Source of the DNA: HNR sp040400085
Lineage (GTDB): Bacteria > Actinomycetota > Actinomycetes > Actinomycetales > Microbacteriaceae
Length of the DNA stretch: 64,000 bases
NCBI GenBank assembly: GCA_040400085.1
Contig: JBBAQX010000023.1
Span: 1-64,000, forward strand
Direction of reading: 5' to 3'
Position numbers and translations under genes: made by a program. Of the stretch, positions 1-8,700 are shown one piece after another (within the stretch, counting starts at the first letter, position 1; each line of letters starts with the position of its first letter). The notes beneath the pieces were generated by a model. It did no database searches. It was not told the DNA's origin and saw only the letters and a program-made list of their open reading frames with translations.

Positions 1-1
1 G

Positions 2-331
2 ACCGAACGCCGAAAACCGTTCCACTTCCTCAAAGATTTCACGTCCCTCGGACTCGACCCGCACTCGTTCGACATCGTATGCGTGAAGATTGGCTACCTA
101 GAACCGGAGCTTTTTGAGCTTGCCCGGGGTTCGGTATTGGCGCTCACCCCCGGAGGAGTCGACCAGGATCTACTCAGACTAGGGCACCGCCGGCTACAGC
201 CCGGCGTGTATCCCTTCGAGAAAAGTAACACTGATCCGCCGCTCAAGGCGGTAGTCACCCGACGCCGCGGAAACACTATTGAAACCATTATCGAAACCGC
301 TATCGAAAACACAGAAACGACGCAGTCGTAA
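2..331 (+). CDS. M81 family metallopeptidase (MlrC-like), C-terminal part
   Basis: This is the 3' end of a gene whose start lies before the window; 109 codons are visible in an open frame from base 2. The residues VKIGYLEPEL and ALTPGGVDQDL match the C-terminal domain of MlrC/M81 proteins (microcystinase-like metallopeptidases), where a lysine-glycine-tyrosine segment is followed by the LTPG...D...L..H motif. M81 genes often sit in peptide- or sugar-transport operons. The true substrate here is unknown. It ends 8 bp before the fucosidase start, so the two are probably co-transcribed. The final residues (after about 95) are a low-complexity Thr/Glu/Ile-rich tail not expected for the family. 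Family assignment rests on recall of the consensus. Confidence 0.72.
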   Translation, partial: TERRKPFHFLKDFTSLGLDPHSFDIVCVKIGYLEPELFELARGSVLALTPGGVDQDLLRLGHRRLQPGVYPFEKSNTDPPLKAVVTRRRGNTIETIIETAIENTETTQS

Positions 332-339
332 GGAATACC

Positions 340-1695
340 ATGCTGAACTTCGAAAAACGTATTGGGCCTGACCTGGGAAGCGCCTCTCCCGTTTACCCTT
401 CACAGCAGATCCCAGAGTGGTTCCGCGACGCGAAACTCGGCTTTTTTATTCACTGGGGCCTCTACTCCGTACCCGCGTGGGCGACACCAAACCGAGATAC
501 GGAAGTCCCTGTCGAGGATAGCTATGCCCATCACAAGTATGCGGAGTGGTACGGCAATACCGTAAGAATTGAAAACAGCCCCACCCGGAAGCGTCACGAA
601 AAACTCTACGGCGTCGGGACGAGCTACGAAGACCTCGCAGACCTGTGGGTCGCGGATACCTTCGACGCGGATTCCTTCGTAAATCGATTAGTGGATGCCG
701 GAGCCCACTACATCATCCCCACCACAAAGCATCACGAAGGCTTCTGCCTCTGGGACACCGAGACGACCAACTTTAACTCGGTACAACGCGGCCCTCGTCG
801 AGACTTAATACGGGAAATAGCAGAAGCTACCCGAGCACGGGGAACCCGATTCGGGGTGTACTTCTCGGGAGCGCTCGACTGGCATGTGAGCGACTATCCG
901 CCCATCGAGTCAGACACCGATCTGTTCCGTTTCCGCCGAAATGACACCAATTTCGCTCGCTACAGCGCAGCCCAATTGGAGGAGCTAGTCGACCGCTTCA
1001 GCCCAGACGTTCTCTGGAACGATATCGAGTGGCCGGACGCGGGTAAGGGAGGGGACGACTTCGGGGTAGCCGCCCTACTCTCACGTTATTTCTCGAAGGT
1101 CTCAGATGGAGTGGTAAACGACCGCTGGGGAGTCCCCTATCACGGCTATCTAACTCGGGAATACTCCTATGTGGAAAACATTATTGACCACCCGTGGGAG
1201 TGCACCCGAGGCTTAGGATATTCGTTCGGCTACAATCAGGCGGAAAGTGAAACTGATTCACTCAGTGGCGCCGAACTCGTGCGTTTATTAGTCGATGTTG
1301 TGAGTAAAAACGGCAACCTTCTGATCAACGTTGGCCCAAGCGCTGAGGGCCGCATCCCAGAGCTCCAGCTCAGAAGCATGGAGCAGATGGGCAGCTGGCT
1401 GCGCACAAACGGCGAGGCGATCTACGGAACTAGGCCGTGGATCCGCGCGAACGATACTGCCCTCGGCATCCCCGTCTCATACACGTGTTCGGGCGATATC
1501 GTCTATCTGCACGTCACAGACCCTGCACAAGGGGTGCTTACGTTACCTCCCGAGCTGGCCACGGCATCCACTCTCGAATGGCTGGGCACGGAAACGGCCC
1601 CCCTTGACCTAACTACCATTCGCAATTCGATGGTGACTATCCCGGATGATCTCCGCGGGGAACCCGTTGCCGTTGCTGCGGTGTCACTCGCGTAG
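340..1695 (+). CDS. alpha-L-fucosidase (GH29)
   Basis: Predicted GH29 exo-fucosidase of 451 aa, a usual length for the catalytic core plus a short beta domain. The N-terminal block WFRDAKLGFFIHWGLYSVPAW and the TTKHHEGFCLWDT block are GH29 hallmarks. The likely nucleophile is Asp228 in LWNDIEWPD. LINVGPSAEGRIP near the end of the barrel is also typical. No signal peptide is visible, so it should act in the cytoplasm on imported fucosylated oligosaccharides. The ATG follows an AAGGA box by 5 nt. It lies 8 bp after the M81 gene and converges on the ABC transporter operon 14 bp downstream. A second, divergent GH29 gene lies at 8701-9972. Confidence 0.93.
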   Translation: MLNFEKRIGPDLGSASPVYPSQQIPEWFRDAKLGFFIHWGLYSVPAWATPNRDTEVPVEDSYAHHKYAEWYGNTVRIENSPTRKRHEKLYGVGTSYEDLADLWVADTFDADSFVNRLVDAGAHYIIPTTKHHEGFCLWDTETTNFNSVQRGPRRDLIREIAEATRARGTRFGVYFSGALDWHVSDYPPIESDTDLFRFRRNDTNFARYSAAQLEELVDRFSPDVLWNDIEWPDAGKGGDDFGVAALLSRYFSKVSDGVVNDRWGVPYHGYLTREYSYVENIIDHPWECTRGLGYSFGYNQAESETDSLSGAELVRLLVDVVSKNGNLLINVGPSAEGRIPELQLRSMEQMGSWLRTNGEAIYGTRPWIRANDTALGIPVSYTCSGDIVYLHVTDPAQGVLTLPPELATASTLEWLGTETAPLDLTTIRNSMVTIPDDLRGEPVAVAAVSLA

Positions 1696-1708
1696 CGCAG
1701 GCACGCTG

Positions 1709-2581
1709 TTACATGCCAGCGGTGCCGAAACGGTCACGATCCTTATCGAGCGAGCCCAAGGCTAGCTCCTGAAGGGCCTCCGCTTTCAGGGCGCCGCGGT
1801 TGCTCGGGTCTGGTGCAGCTGACAGCAGCAGCTTGGTGTATTCGTGCTGGGGATTGAGGATGACCTCGTCGGAAGGGCCGTGCTCTACCACCTTGCCCCG
1901 AAACATCACCATGATTTCATCGGAAAAGTGACGCGCGGTCGCCAAATCATGGGTGATGTACAGCACGCCTAGGCCATCCTCGCGTTGCAACCTCGCAAGG
2001 AGATTAAGCACGCTCAGTCGAATCGAGACATCGAGCATAGATACCGGTTCATCTGCGATCAGGAACCTAGCTCCCGGCGCCAGGGCCCTAGCGATAGCGA
2101 CTCGCTGCCGTTGCCCGCCAGATAGCTCGTGCGGTTTCTTCTTCGCGATAACGGATGCCGGGGTAAGATTCACCCGGTCCAACAGGCGATGCACCTGCTC
2201 GCGTACCTCGTCGGAGGTCGTCGCCTTCCCATGAATGCGCAACGGGCGCTCGAGGTGATGAGAAATCGTGTGAAAGGGATTCAGCGAGGCGAATGGATCC
2301 TGAAAGACCATTTGAACCTGATGCCGGTAATCCCTGAGGCCAGAGCCGCGAGTTGCGCTGGGGCGACCGTCAAGGAGGATTTCACCTGTACTCGGGTTCT
2401 CAAGCTTCGCAAGCATCCTGGCGATAGTGGATTTTCCCGATCCGCTTTCGCCAACTAGGGCGATGGTTTTTCCGGGCATTAGAGTGAACGACACATCGGT
2501 AACGGCGCGAAACATTCGCTTAGGGCCGCGTCCGCGAAGCCGAAATTCCTTTACCAAGTTTTTCACTTCAAGGCTGGTCAT
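1709..2581 (-). CDS. oligopeptide/oligosaccharide ABC transporter ATP-binding protein (DppF/OppF type)
   Basis: ATPase subunit of a family-5 (Dpp/Opp) importer, 290 aa. Walker A GESGSGKST, the Q-loop region VFQDPFASLNP, signature LSGGQRQR and Walker B FLIADEPVSMLD are all intact. The C-terminal region has the peptide-transporter extension. The start codon overlaps the stop of the upstream ATPase gene (ATGA), so it is translationally coupled and last in the five-gene operon running from 7179 down to 1709. Given the fucosidases and mannosidase around it, the substrate is more likely an oligosaccharide than a peptide; this is inferred from context. Confidence 0.92.
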   Translation of the reverse strand: MTSLEVKNLVKEFRLRGRGPKRMFRAVTDVSFTLMPGKTIALVGESGSGKSTIARMLAKLENPSTGEILLDGRPSATRGSGLRDYRHQVQMVFQDPFASLNPFHTISHHLERPLRIHGKATTSDEVREQVHRLLDRVNLTPASVIAKKKPHELSGGQRQRVAIARALAPGARFLIADEPVSMLDVSIRLSVLNLLARLQREDGLGVLYITHDLATARHFSDEIMVMFRGKVVEHGPSDEVILNPQHEYTKLLLSAAPDPSNRGALKAEALQELALGSLDKDRDRFGTAGM

Positions 2582-3477
2582 GAAGCACCTTCCTCTTCCA
2601 GACCGGTGCGGATGAACGAGCCACGGTCGCCAATAAGACTTGGAAATGCGTGTAAAAGGCGCTGAGTGTATTCGTGCTGGGGGTTTTCGGCAATCTGATC
2701 AGCAGTATTGAGCTCAACAATCTCGCCCCGAAGCATCACAGCAATACGATCGCTGATCTCCAGTAGCAATGGCAGATCGTGTGTAATAAAGATCACCGCA
2801 AATCTAAATTCCTCACGCAATTTCATTATTTCGCGCAAGATGCCCCGCTGAACTACGACATCAAGTGCCGTTGTCGGCTCATCCATAATCATCACCTGAG
2901 GGTTCAACGCAAGCGCCATCGCGATCATGATGCGCTGTCTCATTCCGCCGGAGAGCTGGTGAGGAAAAGCATCCAACCGCGAAGGGTCAACCCCCACCTG
3001 GCGCAGAAGCTCTTCGCTCCGTGATTGCCGCTCCTCGCGACCCATGCCCGGGCGATGGGTTTTAAACACATCTGCGAGCTGAGAACGAACGGAGATGACC
3101 GGATTCAACGAGTTCATTGCCCCCTGGAAGACCATCGAGATCTTGTCCCAGCGAAACGCACGCAATTCTTCACCGGACAGGTTCAGCACATCAATATCTA
3201 AACCCGAGCTATCGTGAAAAATCACGGATCCACCCTCGATGCTTGCGGGAGGCCTTAGCAAGCGGTTGACTCCGTAGGCAAGCGTGGTTTTACCGCATCC
3301 GCTTTCACCCGCAAGGCCAAAAATCTCGCCCCGCCGAAGATCAAACGACACGTTTTTTACCGCGTGTACGGGGGTCTCCGTGGCATAGTCGATAGTCATA
3401 TTTCTAATGGTGATAACCGATTCGGATTCCCCTTCCTTTTCTTCCAGGACGGTAGACGAAGCTTGTGTTTCAGTCAT
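2578..3477 (-). CDS. oligopeptide/oligosaccharide ABC transporter ATP-binding protein (DppD/OppD type)
   Basis: First ATPase of the importer, 299 aa. Walker A GESGCGKTT, signature LSGGMRQR and Walker B VMIMDEPTTALD are complete, and the fragment VFQGAMNSLNPV is typical of the D-type ATPase. It begins 7 bp after the permease gene stop and overlaps the next ATPase by 4 bp. Pairing of separate D- and F-type ATPases contrasts with the second family-5 system in this window (33926-35593), where both are fused in one polypeptide. Confidence 0.92.
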   Translation of the reverse strand: MTETQASSTVLEEKEGESESVITIRNMTIDYATETPVHAVKNVSFDLRRGEIFGLAGESGCGKTTLAYGVNRLLRPPASIEGGSVIFHDSSGLDIDVLNLSGEELRAFRWDKISMVFQGAMNSLNPVISVRSQLADVFKTHRPGMGREERQSRSEELLRQVGVDPSRLDAFPHQLSGGMRQRIMIAMALALNPQVMIMDEPTTALDVVVQRGILREIMKLREEFRFAVIFITHDLPLLLEISDRIAVMLRGEIVELNTADQIAENPQHEYTQRLLHAFPSLIGDRGSFIRTGLEEEGAS

Positions 3478-3484
3478 ACTCTGC

Positions 3485-4477
3485 TCACACTCCCCTCTTA
3501 GCGCGGGCCGAACGAGCGCGAACGCTACGCTGTGCCGCGGGAATATTCCGAAGTTTTGGATTGATTATTTCGTCGATGCTGAAGTTGATCAGAGAAAGAC
3601 CACAACCAAGAAGCGCGATCATCAGGCCGGGTGGGATGATCCACCACAGTGCCCCCTGCGAGAGGGCCGCTCCCACCTGGGCTTCATTTAGCATCGTTCC
3701 CCAGGTAATCGATCCTGTCGGGCCAAGCCCGAGGTAGGACAGCCCCGCTTCACCGAGAATCGCAAAGATAACGGCGAAAAGAAACTGAGCAGCAGCAAGC
3801 GGAAGCAGGTTGGGCAGGATCTCGACAAGAATTACCCGCGCCGGGCGTTCTCCTGCTACCCGGGCGGCCGATACGTAGTCGCGAGTTCGCAATGATTGAG
3901 CCTGGGCCCGGAGCACCACTGCCGACCCCGCCCAAGCGGTAACTCCAAGGACAAGAGCCACGAGAAAAAGGCTTCTCCCCGGGATATACGACGAAAGCAC
4001 AATAACCAGCGGCAATCCGGGAATCACTAACATGATGCTCGTGATCAGGGAAAGCGACTCGTCAACAAATCCCCCGACGTAGCCAGCAACGACGCCAAAG
4101 AAAACCGAAAGGCCAACCGCTATAAAAGCAACCAGGAGACCAACCACCAACGAGCCGCGTGTGGCGTGCGCGAGCTGCGCAAAGACGTCGTAGCCGAGCG
4201 CTGTCGTACCCAGCCAGTGTTCAGCCGATGGCGGTTGAAGAGCTGGGTTACCCGAATACCGCGGATCTTGGGTGAAGAACGGCATAATCAGGCCAAAGGC
4301 TACGATACCCAGCGTCAGGATCAGCCCCGCCACTAACTTAGGCGAACGCTTAAGATAACGCAGCAGCCGTGTCATCCGTGATTCTCGTGTGGCACCGGTT
4401 TCGTCGCCCGTCGACGTGAGCATCGTGCCGGTTTTTGGCGGCTGAGGGGATTTCGTTTCAAGATTGAGATTAACCAT
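3485..4477 (-). CDS. ABC transporter permease (DppC/OppC type)
   Basis: Inner-membrane permease of 330 aa, with the cytoplasmic N-terminus followed by about six membrane segments. The EAA loop is visible around AARVAGERPARVILVEILPN, and GEAGLSYLGLGP is characteristic of DppC-type proteins. I chose ATG 4477 (MVNLNLETK) rather than an in-frame start 10 codons upstream because GAGG lies just before it and it overlaps the upstream permease gene by only 8 bp. It forms the translocation pore with the DppB-type permease. Confidence 0.9.
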   Translation of the reverse strand: MVNLNLETKSPQPPKTGTMLTSTGDETGATRESRMTRLLRYLKRSPKLVAGLILTLGIVAFGLIMPFFTQDPRYSGNPALQPPSAEHWLGTTALGYDVFAQLAHATRGSLVVGLLVAFIAVGLSVFFGVVAGYVGGFVDESLSLITSIMLVIPGLPLVIVLSSYIPGRSLFLVALVLGVTAWAGSAVVLRAQAQSLRTRDYVSAARVAGERPARVILVEILPNLLPLAAAQFLFAVIFAILGEAGLSYLGLGPTGSITWGTMLNEAQVGAALSQGALWWIIPPGLMIALLGCGLSLINFSIDEIINPKLRNIPAAQRSVRARSARAKRGV

Positions 4478-5471
4478 GCTGCCTCGCCCTCGGGTCGATA
4501 AAACCATAGAAAATATCCACCAGGAAGTTAGCCGCGAGAACCGTGACGGTGATCACGAGAAATACCCCCTGCATCAGGGCGTAATCGTTGTTCTGAACGG
4601 CTTGAATCATCAATTTTCCGATGCCCGGATAACTGAAGACCTGTTCCATGACGATTGATCCTGAGACCACAAACCCCAGTGAGATCGCGAATCCTGTCAG
4701 CGAAGGCATAACCGCGTTACGAACCGCATACGTCATAAAGATCCTGCGCGGCCGAAGGCCTTTTGCCTCGGCAGTAACAACATAGTCTTCGGCTAGCGTT
4801 GACACTGTCATATTCCTCATGCCCAAGAGCCAGCCTCCAAACGAGCTCAGAACAATAGTGATGGCAGGTAAGAGTCCGTGCTGCATGGCGCTACCGATAA
4901 AGCCTGCGCTTAGCTCGGGCCCGTCAAAGGTGTACACGTCATACCCGCCAATGACGGGCAGCCAGCCAAGTGATACTGAGAAGACGAAGGTCAGCAACAA
5001 AGCGAGCCAGAAGTAGGGCACGGACTGCAGGAGAGTGGTAAAGGGGACCAGGCTATCCGCCCAGGTACCCCGTTTCCACCCGACCCACGCCCCCAGAGCG
5101 ATTCCCAAGATAAATGAGATCACCGTTGCGAGCCCCACGAGAATGAGCGTCCATGGAAGAGCTTGGGCGATCAACTCGATAACGGGCTTGGGATAGATAG
5201 TGAGCGAAATTCCAAGATCACCTCGAAGAAGCCGACCCCAATACGCTATGTATTGGTCCCAGAGCGAACCCGAATCTTTGCCCCCCAAGAGAAGATTGAT
5301 ACTATTCGCCATAGTCTCGGAAACAGGGCCCTTGCGCTCAAGCTTGGAGAGCATGATAGCCGCCGGGTCCCCCGGCAACAGCCGGGGGAGCAGGAAGTTA
5401 AGGGATACCGCCGCCCAAAGGGTCACCGTGTAGAGGATAACTCTACGCAGATAGTAGTTCATACCAGACAC
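4470..5471 (-). CDS. ABC transporter permease (DppB/OppB type)
   Basis: Permease of 333 aa. The N-terminus RRVILYTVTLWAAVSLNFLLPRLLPGDP is the standard DppB opening (one membrane helix plus the PGDP loop), and the EAA loop is near AEAKGLRPRRIFMTYAVRNAV. VSGSIVMEQVFSYPGIG is conserved in the family. It starts 31 bp after the substrate-binding-protein gene and overlaps the DppC-type gene. Its sequence resembles the permease at 32026-33006, so the two transport systems are related. Confidence 0.92.
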   Translation of the reverse strand: MSGMNYYLRRVILYTVTLWAAVSLNFLLPRLLPGDPAAIMLSKLERKGPVSETMANSINLLLGGKDSGSLWDQYIAYWGRLLRGDLGISLTIYPKPVIELIAQALPWTLILVGLATVISFILGIALGAWVGWKRGTWADSLVPFTTLLQSVPYFWLALLLTFVFSVSLGWLPVIGGYDVYTFDGPELSAGFIGSAMQHGLLPAITIVLSSFGGWLLGMRNMTVSTLAEDYVVTAEAKGLRPRRIFMTYAVRNAVMPSLTGFAISLGFVVSGSIVMEQVFSYPGIGKLMIQAVQNNDYALMQGVFLVITVTVLAANFLVDIFYGFIDPRARQHG

Positions 5472-5502
5472 ATCCTGTAGGAGTTGACAGTACTCAACGC
5501 CG

Positions 5503-7179
5503 TTACTTAACCGGCTTGAGCTCAGCCAGGATTATTCCCATCGCTGCACCGCCGTAGCCAAGCGGGGAAGCGTACAGGTTGTCCTCGGTGGGCCATCCGG
5601 TAAAGTTCTTCGAGTCGACAAAGGTAGAGGACTGACCGAACCAAATCGGGATGTAGGGAACATCACGCTTGATGTTTTCCTGTATGGTCGCGTACGCGGC
5701 TTTTTTGGTAGCCTCGTCGTCTGTTGCGGCAGAACTCTTGAGCGCCTCATCAACCGCGGGGTTTGCGTACCGGGAGTAGTTGTACAGCGATGTTGGGACG
5801 TTCGTCCCGACCTGGGCTGTCGAACCGGACGCGAACGACCAGTTATAGGTCATCCACGGATCTGCAACGGGAGAGTTGACGACTCCGCCGACCATAAGCT
5901 CGAACTTGCCGTCGTTACGCGCCTGGGAAAACTCGCTTCCAGAGATAGTGGAATTGTTGATGGCGATTCCAGCCGCGGCGGCCTGTTCCACTACCAATTT
6001 GGCAACCGAGTTGTAGTCGGTCCATCCGTCAACAGAGGTGAGTGAGACTTCGAGACGCTTTCCATCCTTGGTGAAGATCCCATCGTTGCCCTTGCTATAC
6101 CCCGCCGCGGTCAAGATGGCTGCTGCAGCCGTCGGGTCCGCATTTTTCGGGCTTTCCGCTGGTATCCCGTCGCCCAGCCATTTGTCATCACGTCCCGGAA
6201 GCAGGAAGCTCGGGTTGCCCAGCTTTGCCTGGTTGACCACGGCTTTCTCGATGATCAGCCCACGGTCAAGGGCGAGGTCAAGTGCTTGGCGAACCGCAAC
6301 ATCCGTCTGCGGTCCGGTGCATCCAAGGGCAGCGTTCGCACAGGTATACAGAGTGGTTGCAGTCGAGAGGGTTACGATTCTGCTGATCCGGTCATCCTTC
6401 GTCAGCACGGTAGGATCTGGTACGAACATCGTGGACCAATCAACCTTGCCCGTCTTGAAGAGGTCTTCAACCGATTGGTTGTTATCAATTGCGAGAAAGC
6501 GCACTCGCTTTACTTCGGGTTTTCCCTTATCCCAATAGTTCTCATTGGCCTTGATCGTGTACGCCGACTCAGAGACGGAGTCGATAAGGTATGGTCCCGT
6601 TCCAACCGGGTTCTCATTCGCAAAACCGACAGGGTCTTTGATGTCAGCCCACAGATGCTGAGGCACAATGTAGTTGCTCAGGATGGTCGGAACCCTCACA
6701 AACTGGGGTTCATCGAATGTGAGCTTCACCGTAGTGTCGTCAACGACATCAAGCGAGGTCATTCCAGCAGGCTTGGCTACATCCAGCTCGAGGCTGAACT
6801 TCACGTCATCCGCGGTAAAAGCTTCGCCGTCGCTCCATTTGACGCCTTCTCGCAGCTTGACGGTAATGATCTTCCCGTCTTCGCTCAGCTCATAGCTATC
6901 TCCAAGGAGCGAGGTAGCGGGGTCGGTTGAATCGGGATTCCAGTAAAACAGCGGTTGGTAGATTGACCCAAACGCAGCCGATAGGACTGAAGGCGAAAAC
7001 GGATTGAAGTTTGCAACGACCGGAGTTTGAGTGCCAGACCAAATATTGAGCGTGCGGTCCCCGCCTGCCGAGTCAGATCCCCCGCCCCCTGCTGCGCATC
7101 CGCTTGCCCCCAGTCCAACTGCGGCAGCAACAGCAATAATCTGCATGAAACGTCTTACTTTGCGCGGTTGTTTTACCAT
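5503..7179 (-). CDS. family-5 solute-binding lipoprotein of the ABC importer
   Basis: Extracellular substrate-binding lipoprotein, 558 aa. The N-terminus MVKQPRKVRRFMQIIAV is a basic n-region followed by a hydrophobic stretch and a lipobox-like ASGC. FNPFSP, the block EGVKWSDGEAFTADDVKFSLE and GTGPYLIDS mark the SBP_bac_5 family. The open frame extends 56 codons further upstream, but ATG 7179 has AGAGGAA at the right distance and gives a proper signal peptide, so I use it. It is the first gene of the minus-strand transporter operon and is divergent from the ROK regulator at 7449. The ligand is probably a fucosylated or mannose-containing oligosaccharide, judged from neighbours only. Confidence 0.9.
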   Translation of the reverse strand: MVKQPRKVRRFMQIIAVAAAVGLGASGCAAGGGGSDSAGGDRTLNIWSGTQTPVVANFNPFSPSVLSAAFGSIYQPLFYWNPDSTDPATSLLGDSYELSEDGKIITVKLREGVKWSDGEAFTADDVKFSLELDVAKPAGMTSLDVVDDTTVKLTFDEPQFVRVPTILSNYIVPQHLWADIKDPVGFANENPVGTGPYLIDSVSESAYTIKANENYWDKGKPEVKRVRFLAIDNNQSVEDLFKTGKVDWSTMFVPDPTVLTKDDRISRIVTLSTATTLYTCANAALGCTGPQTDVAVRQALDLALDRGLIIEKAVVNQAKLGNPSFLLPGRDDKWLGDGIPAESPKNADPTAAAAILTAAGYSKGNDGIFTKDGKRLEVSLTSVDGWTDYNSVAKLVVEQAAAAGIAINNSTISGSEFSQARNDGKFELMVGGVVNSPVADPWMTYNWSFASGSTAQVGTNVPTSLYNYSRYANPAVDEALKSSAATDDEATKKAAYATIQENIKRDVPYIPIWFGQSSTFVDSKNFTGWPTEDNLYASPLGYGGAAMGIILAELKPVK

Positions 7180-7448
7180 CGGTGTTCCTCTCTGAGCTCC
7201 GAAAATGGGCAGCCATTGCGCCCGCTTCTTCATCGAAGTAAATAAATAAGTAACTTTGTAAATAAATATCAGCATCGCGTGAGTTTCGCAAGGATTTTTC
7301 TCAAACGGGCAAAAGTTTTTATAAAAACGTTGCACCAAAGATGCCATCGCAGTATGTTCGAATAATATGTAAAGTGAACTACTAAATACATCAATGACAA
7401 TCGATATCCATCGAGGCAGAGCTCACCCCCGACGAAGAGGAAACCTGA
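7180..7448. promoter_or_regulatory. divergent control region with GTAAATAAAT direct repeats
   Basis: This 269-bp AT-rich gap separates the solute-binding-protein gene from the ROK regulator. The decamer GTAAATAAAT occurs twice, at 7238-7247 and 7258-7267, exactly 20 bp apart, so both copies face the same side of the helix. A related AT-rich stretch lies near 7370-7390, next to the regulator. The repeats are seen directly; that the ROK protein binds them and controls both directions is inference. Confidence 0.5.
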
Positions 7449-8663
7449 ATGCCCATCAAGCCGCTCGGGTCACAGCCCTCTAAACCTTTGCCAGAACGCG
7501 CACAAAACGAGCAAAGGATCCTCGAGTATCTCGTAGAAAACGGCCCGACAGACAGGCCTACGCTCGCTGAAAAAATGGGCCTCTCCCGTCCGGCAATCCT
7601 AGAGATCATAAGGCGACTAGAAGACGAAAAACTCGTAGTATCTGCCGGCGAATCAGCGGCAGGCAAAAGGGGACCACGCTCCGTTCTCTACACGATAAAC
7701 GGTGAATTGGCTATTGTCGCTGGAGTTGAGTTACACCCAACACGAGCGAGCGCTCGCGTGGCTCTCATTGATGGGACCATCGTGGGATTCGCTGCAATAC
7801 AGCAAGAAACGCCTATCTCACCCGAGGATCTTCTCGAGCAGGTACTCACGAAAGCATTAGAAGCAAGCGAATGGCAGCCATCAGATCTTTCTGCAATGGT
7901 TATTGCGACCCCCGGAATTCTCGGCGAAGACGGGGATCTCAAGATTCTTTTTGGCTATCCCGACTGGACACAGGGCTATCTCGAACGGCTACGCCGCCGG
8001 TTTGATGTACCAATAGTCCTCGACAACGACGTAAAGCTGGCGGCTGTTGCCGAGCGTAAACTCGGCGTTGCTAGTGGCGTGGACGACTTTGCCCTGATCA
8101 ACTATTCGCGCGGAATCGGTTCTGCAATCGTCACCGACGGCAGACTTCTGCGCGGGAGAAACGGGGCAGCCGGCGAGATCGGAGCACTCCCGATTCGATA
8201 CCCGCCAGACTCAGAATCAACCCGAAAATTCCGCGACTACGCAGGAGAGGTTGCACTTGCCGTCGAATTGCAGAGGCTTGGCGAGCATGGAACTGACCCG
8301 GTCTCGTTCCTCAAAACAGGTCAGAGTTCTCCCGCATATCCAGCATTCATGACCGAACTCTCACGGCGAATATCAGAGGGCGTGATCCCCGTGTGTACCA
8401 TTGCAAACCCCGCCATTGTCATCCTCACCGGCCCAGTGGCGCTTTCCGCGGGGGAACCATTACTCCGGGAAGTGAGCTCTCGTCTCAAGGAAGTTCTACT
8501 TTTTCCCCCACAGCTGGAGCTCAGTACACTCGGCCAAGAAGGAGCCTCGCACGGGGCGCTCTTTACTGCACTTGCGAACATTCGACGGCTCGTCTTCTCA
8601 GCGCTGCCGGGATCTCTCGTAGTCAAATCGCGTCTTGTTCGCACCAAACAGGTCAACACATAA
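7449..8663 (+). CDS. ROK family transcriptional regulator
   Basis: 404 aa. Residues about 20-70 form a winged helix-turn-helix (PTLAEKMGLSRPAILEIIRRLE), followed by a ROK sugar-kinase-like domain (GVELHPTRASARVALIDG and GAAGEIGALP). The ROK zinc motif CxCGxxGC, present in the other two ROK proteins of this window, is missing, which suggests a ligand-sensing repressor without kinase activity. The ATG follows GAAGAGGAAACC. It is divergent from the transporter operon and upstream of GH29 and GH2 genes on its own strand, so it probably controls fucoside/mannoside use. Confidence 0.9.
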   Translation: MPIKPLGSQPSKPLPERAQNEQRILEYLVENGPTDRPTLAEKMGLSRPAILEIIRRLEDEKLVVSAGESAAGKRGPRSVLYTINGELAIVAGVELHPTRASARVALIDGTIVGFAAIQQETPISPEDLLEQVLTKALEASEWQPSDLSAMVIATPGILGEDGDLKILFGYPDWTQGYLERLRRRFDVPIVLDNDVKLAAVAERKLGVASGVDDFALINYSRGIGSAIVTDGRLLRGRNGAAGEIGALPIRYPPDSESTRKFRDYAGEVALAVELQRLGEHGTDPVSFLKTGQSSPAYPAFMTELSRRISEGVIPVCTIANPAIVILTGPVALSAGEPLLREVSSRLKEVLLFPPQLELSTLGQEGASHGALFTALANIRRLVFSALPGSLVVKSRLVRTKQVNT

Positions 8664-8700
8664 TTCAGAGCAGCCAACAACCACCCCATTGGAGCATCAG

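Noticed and set aside
7073..7347. Upstream extension of the solute-binding protein and an overlapping 72-aa ORF
   Set aside because: They run through the AT-rich regulatory gap; ATG 7179 yields a proper lipoprotein signal.
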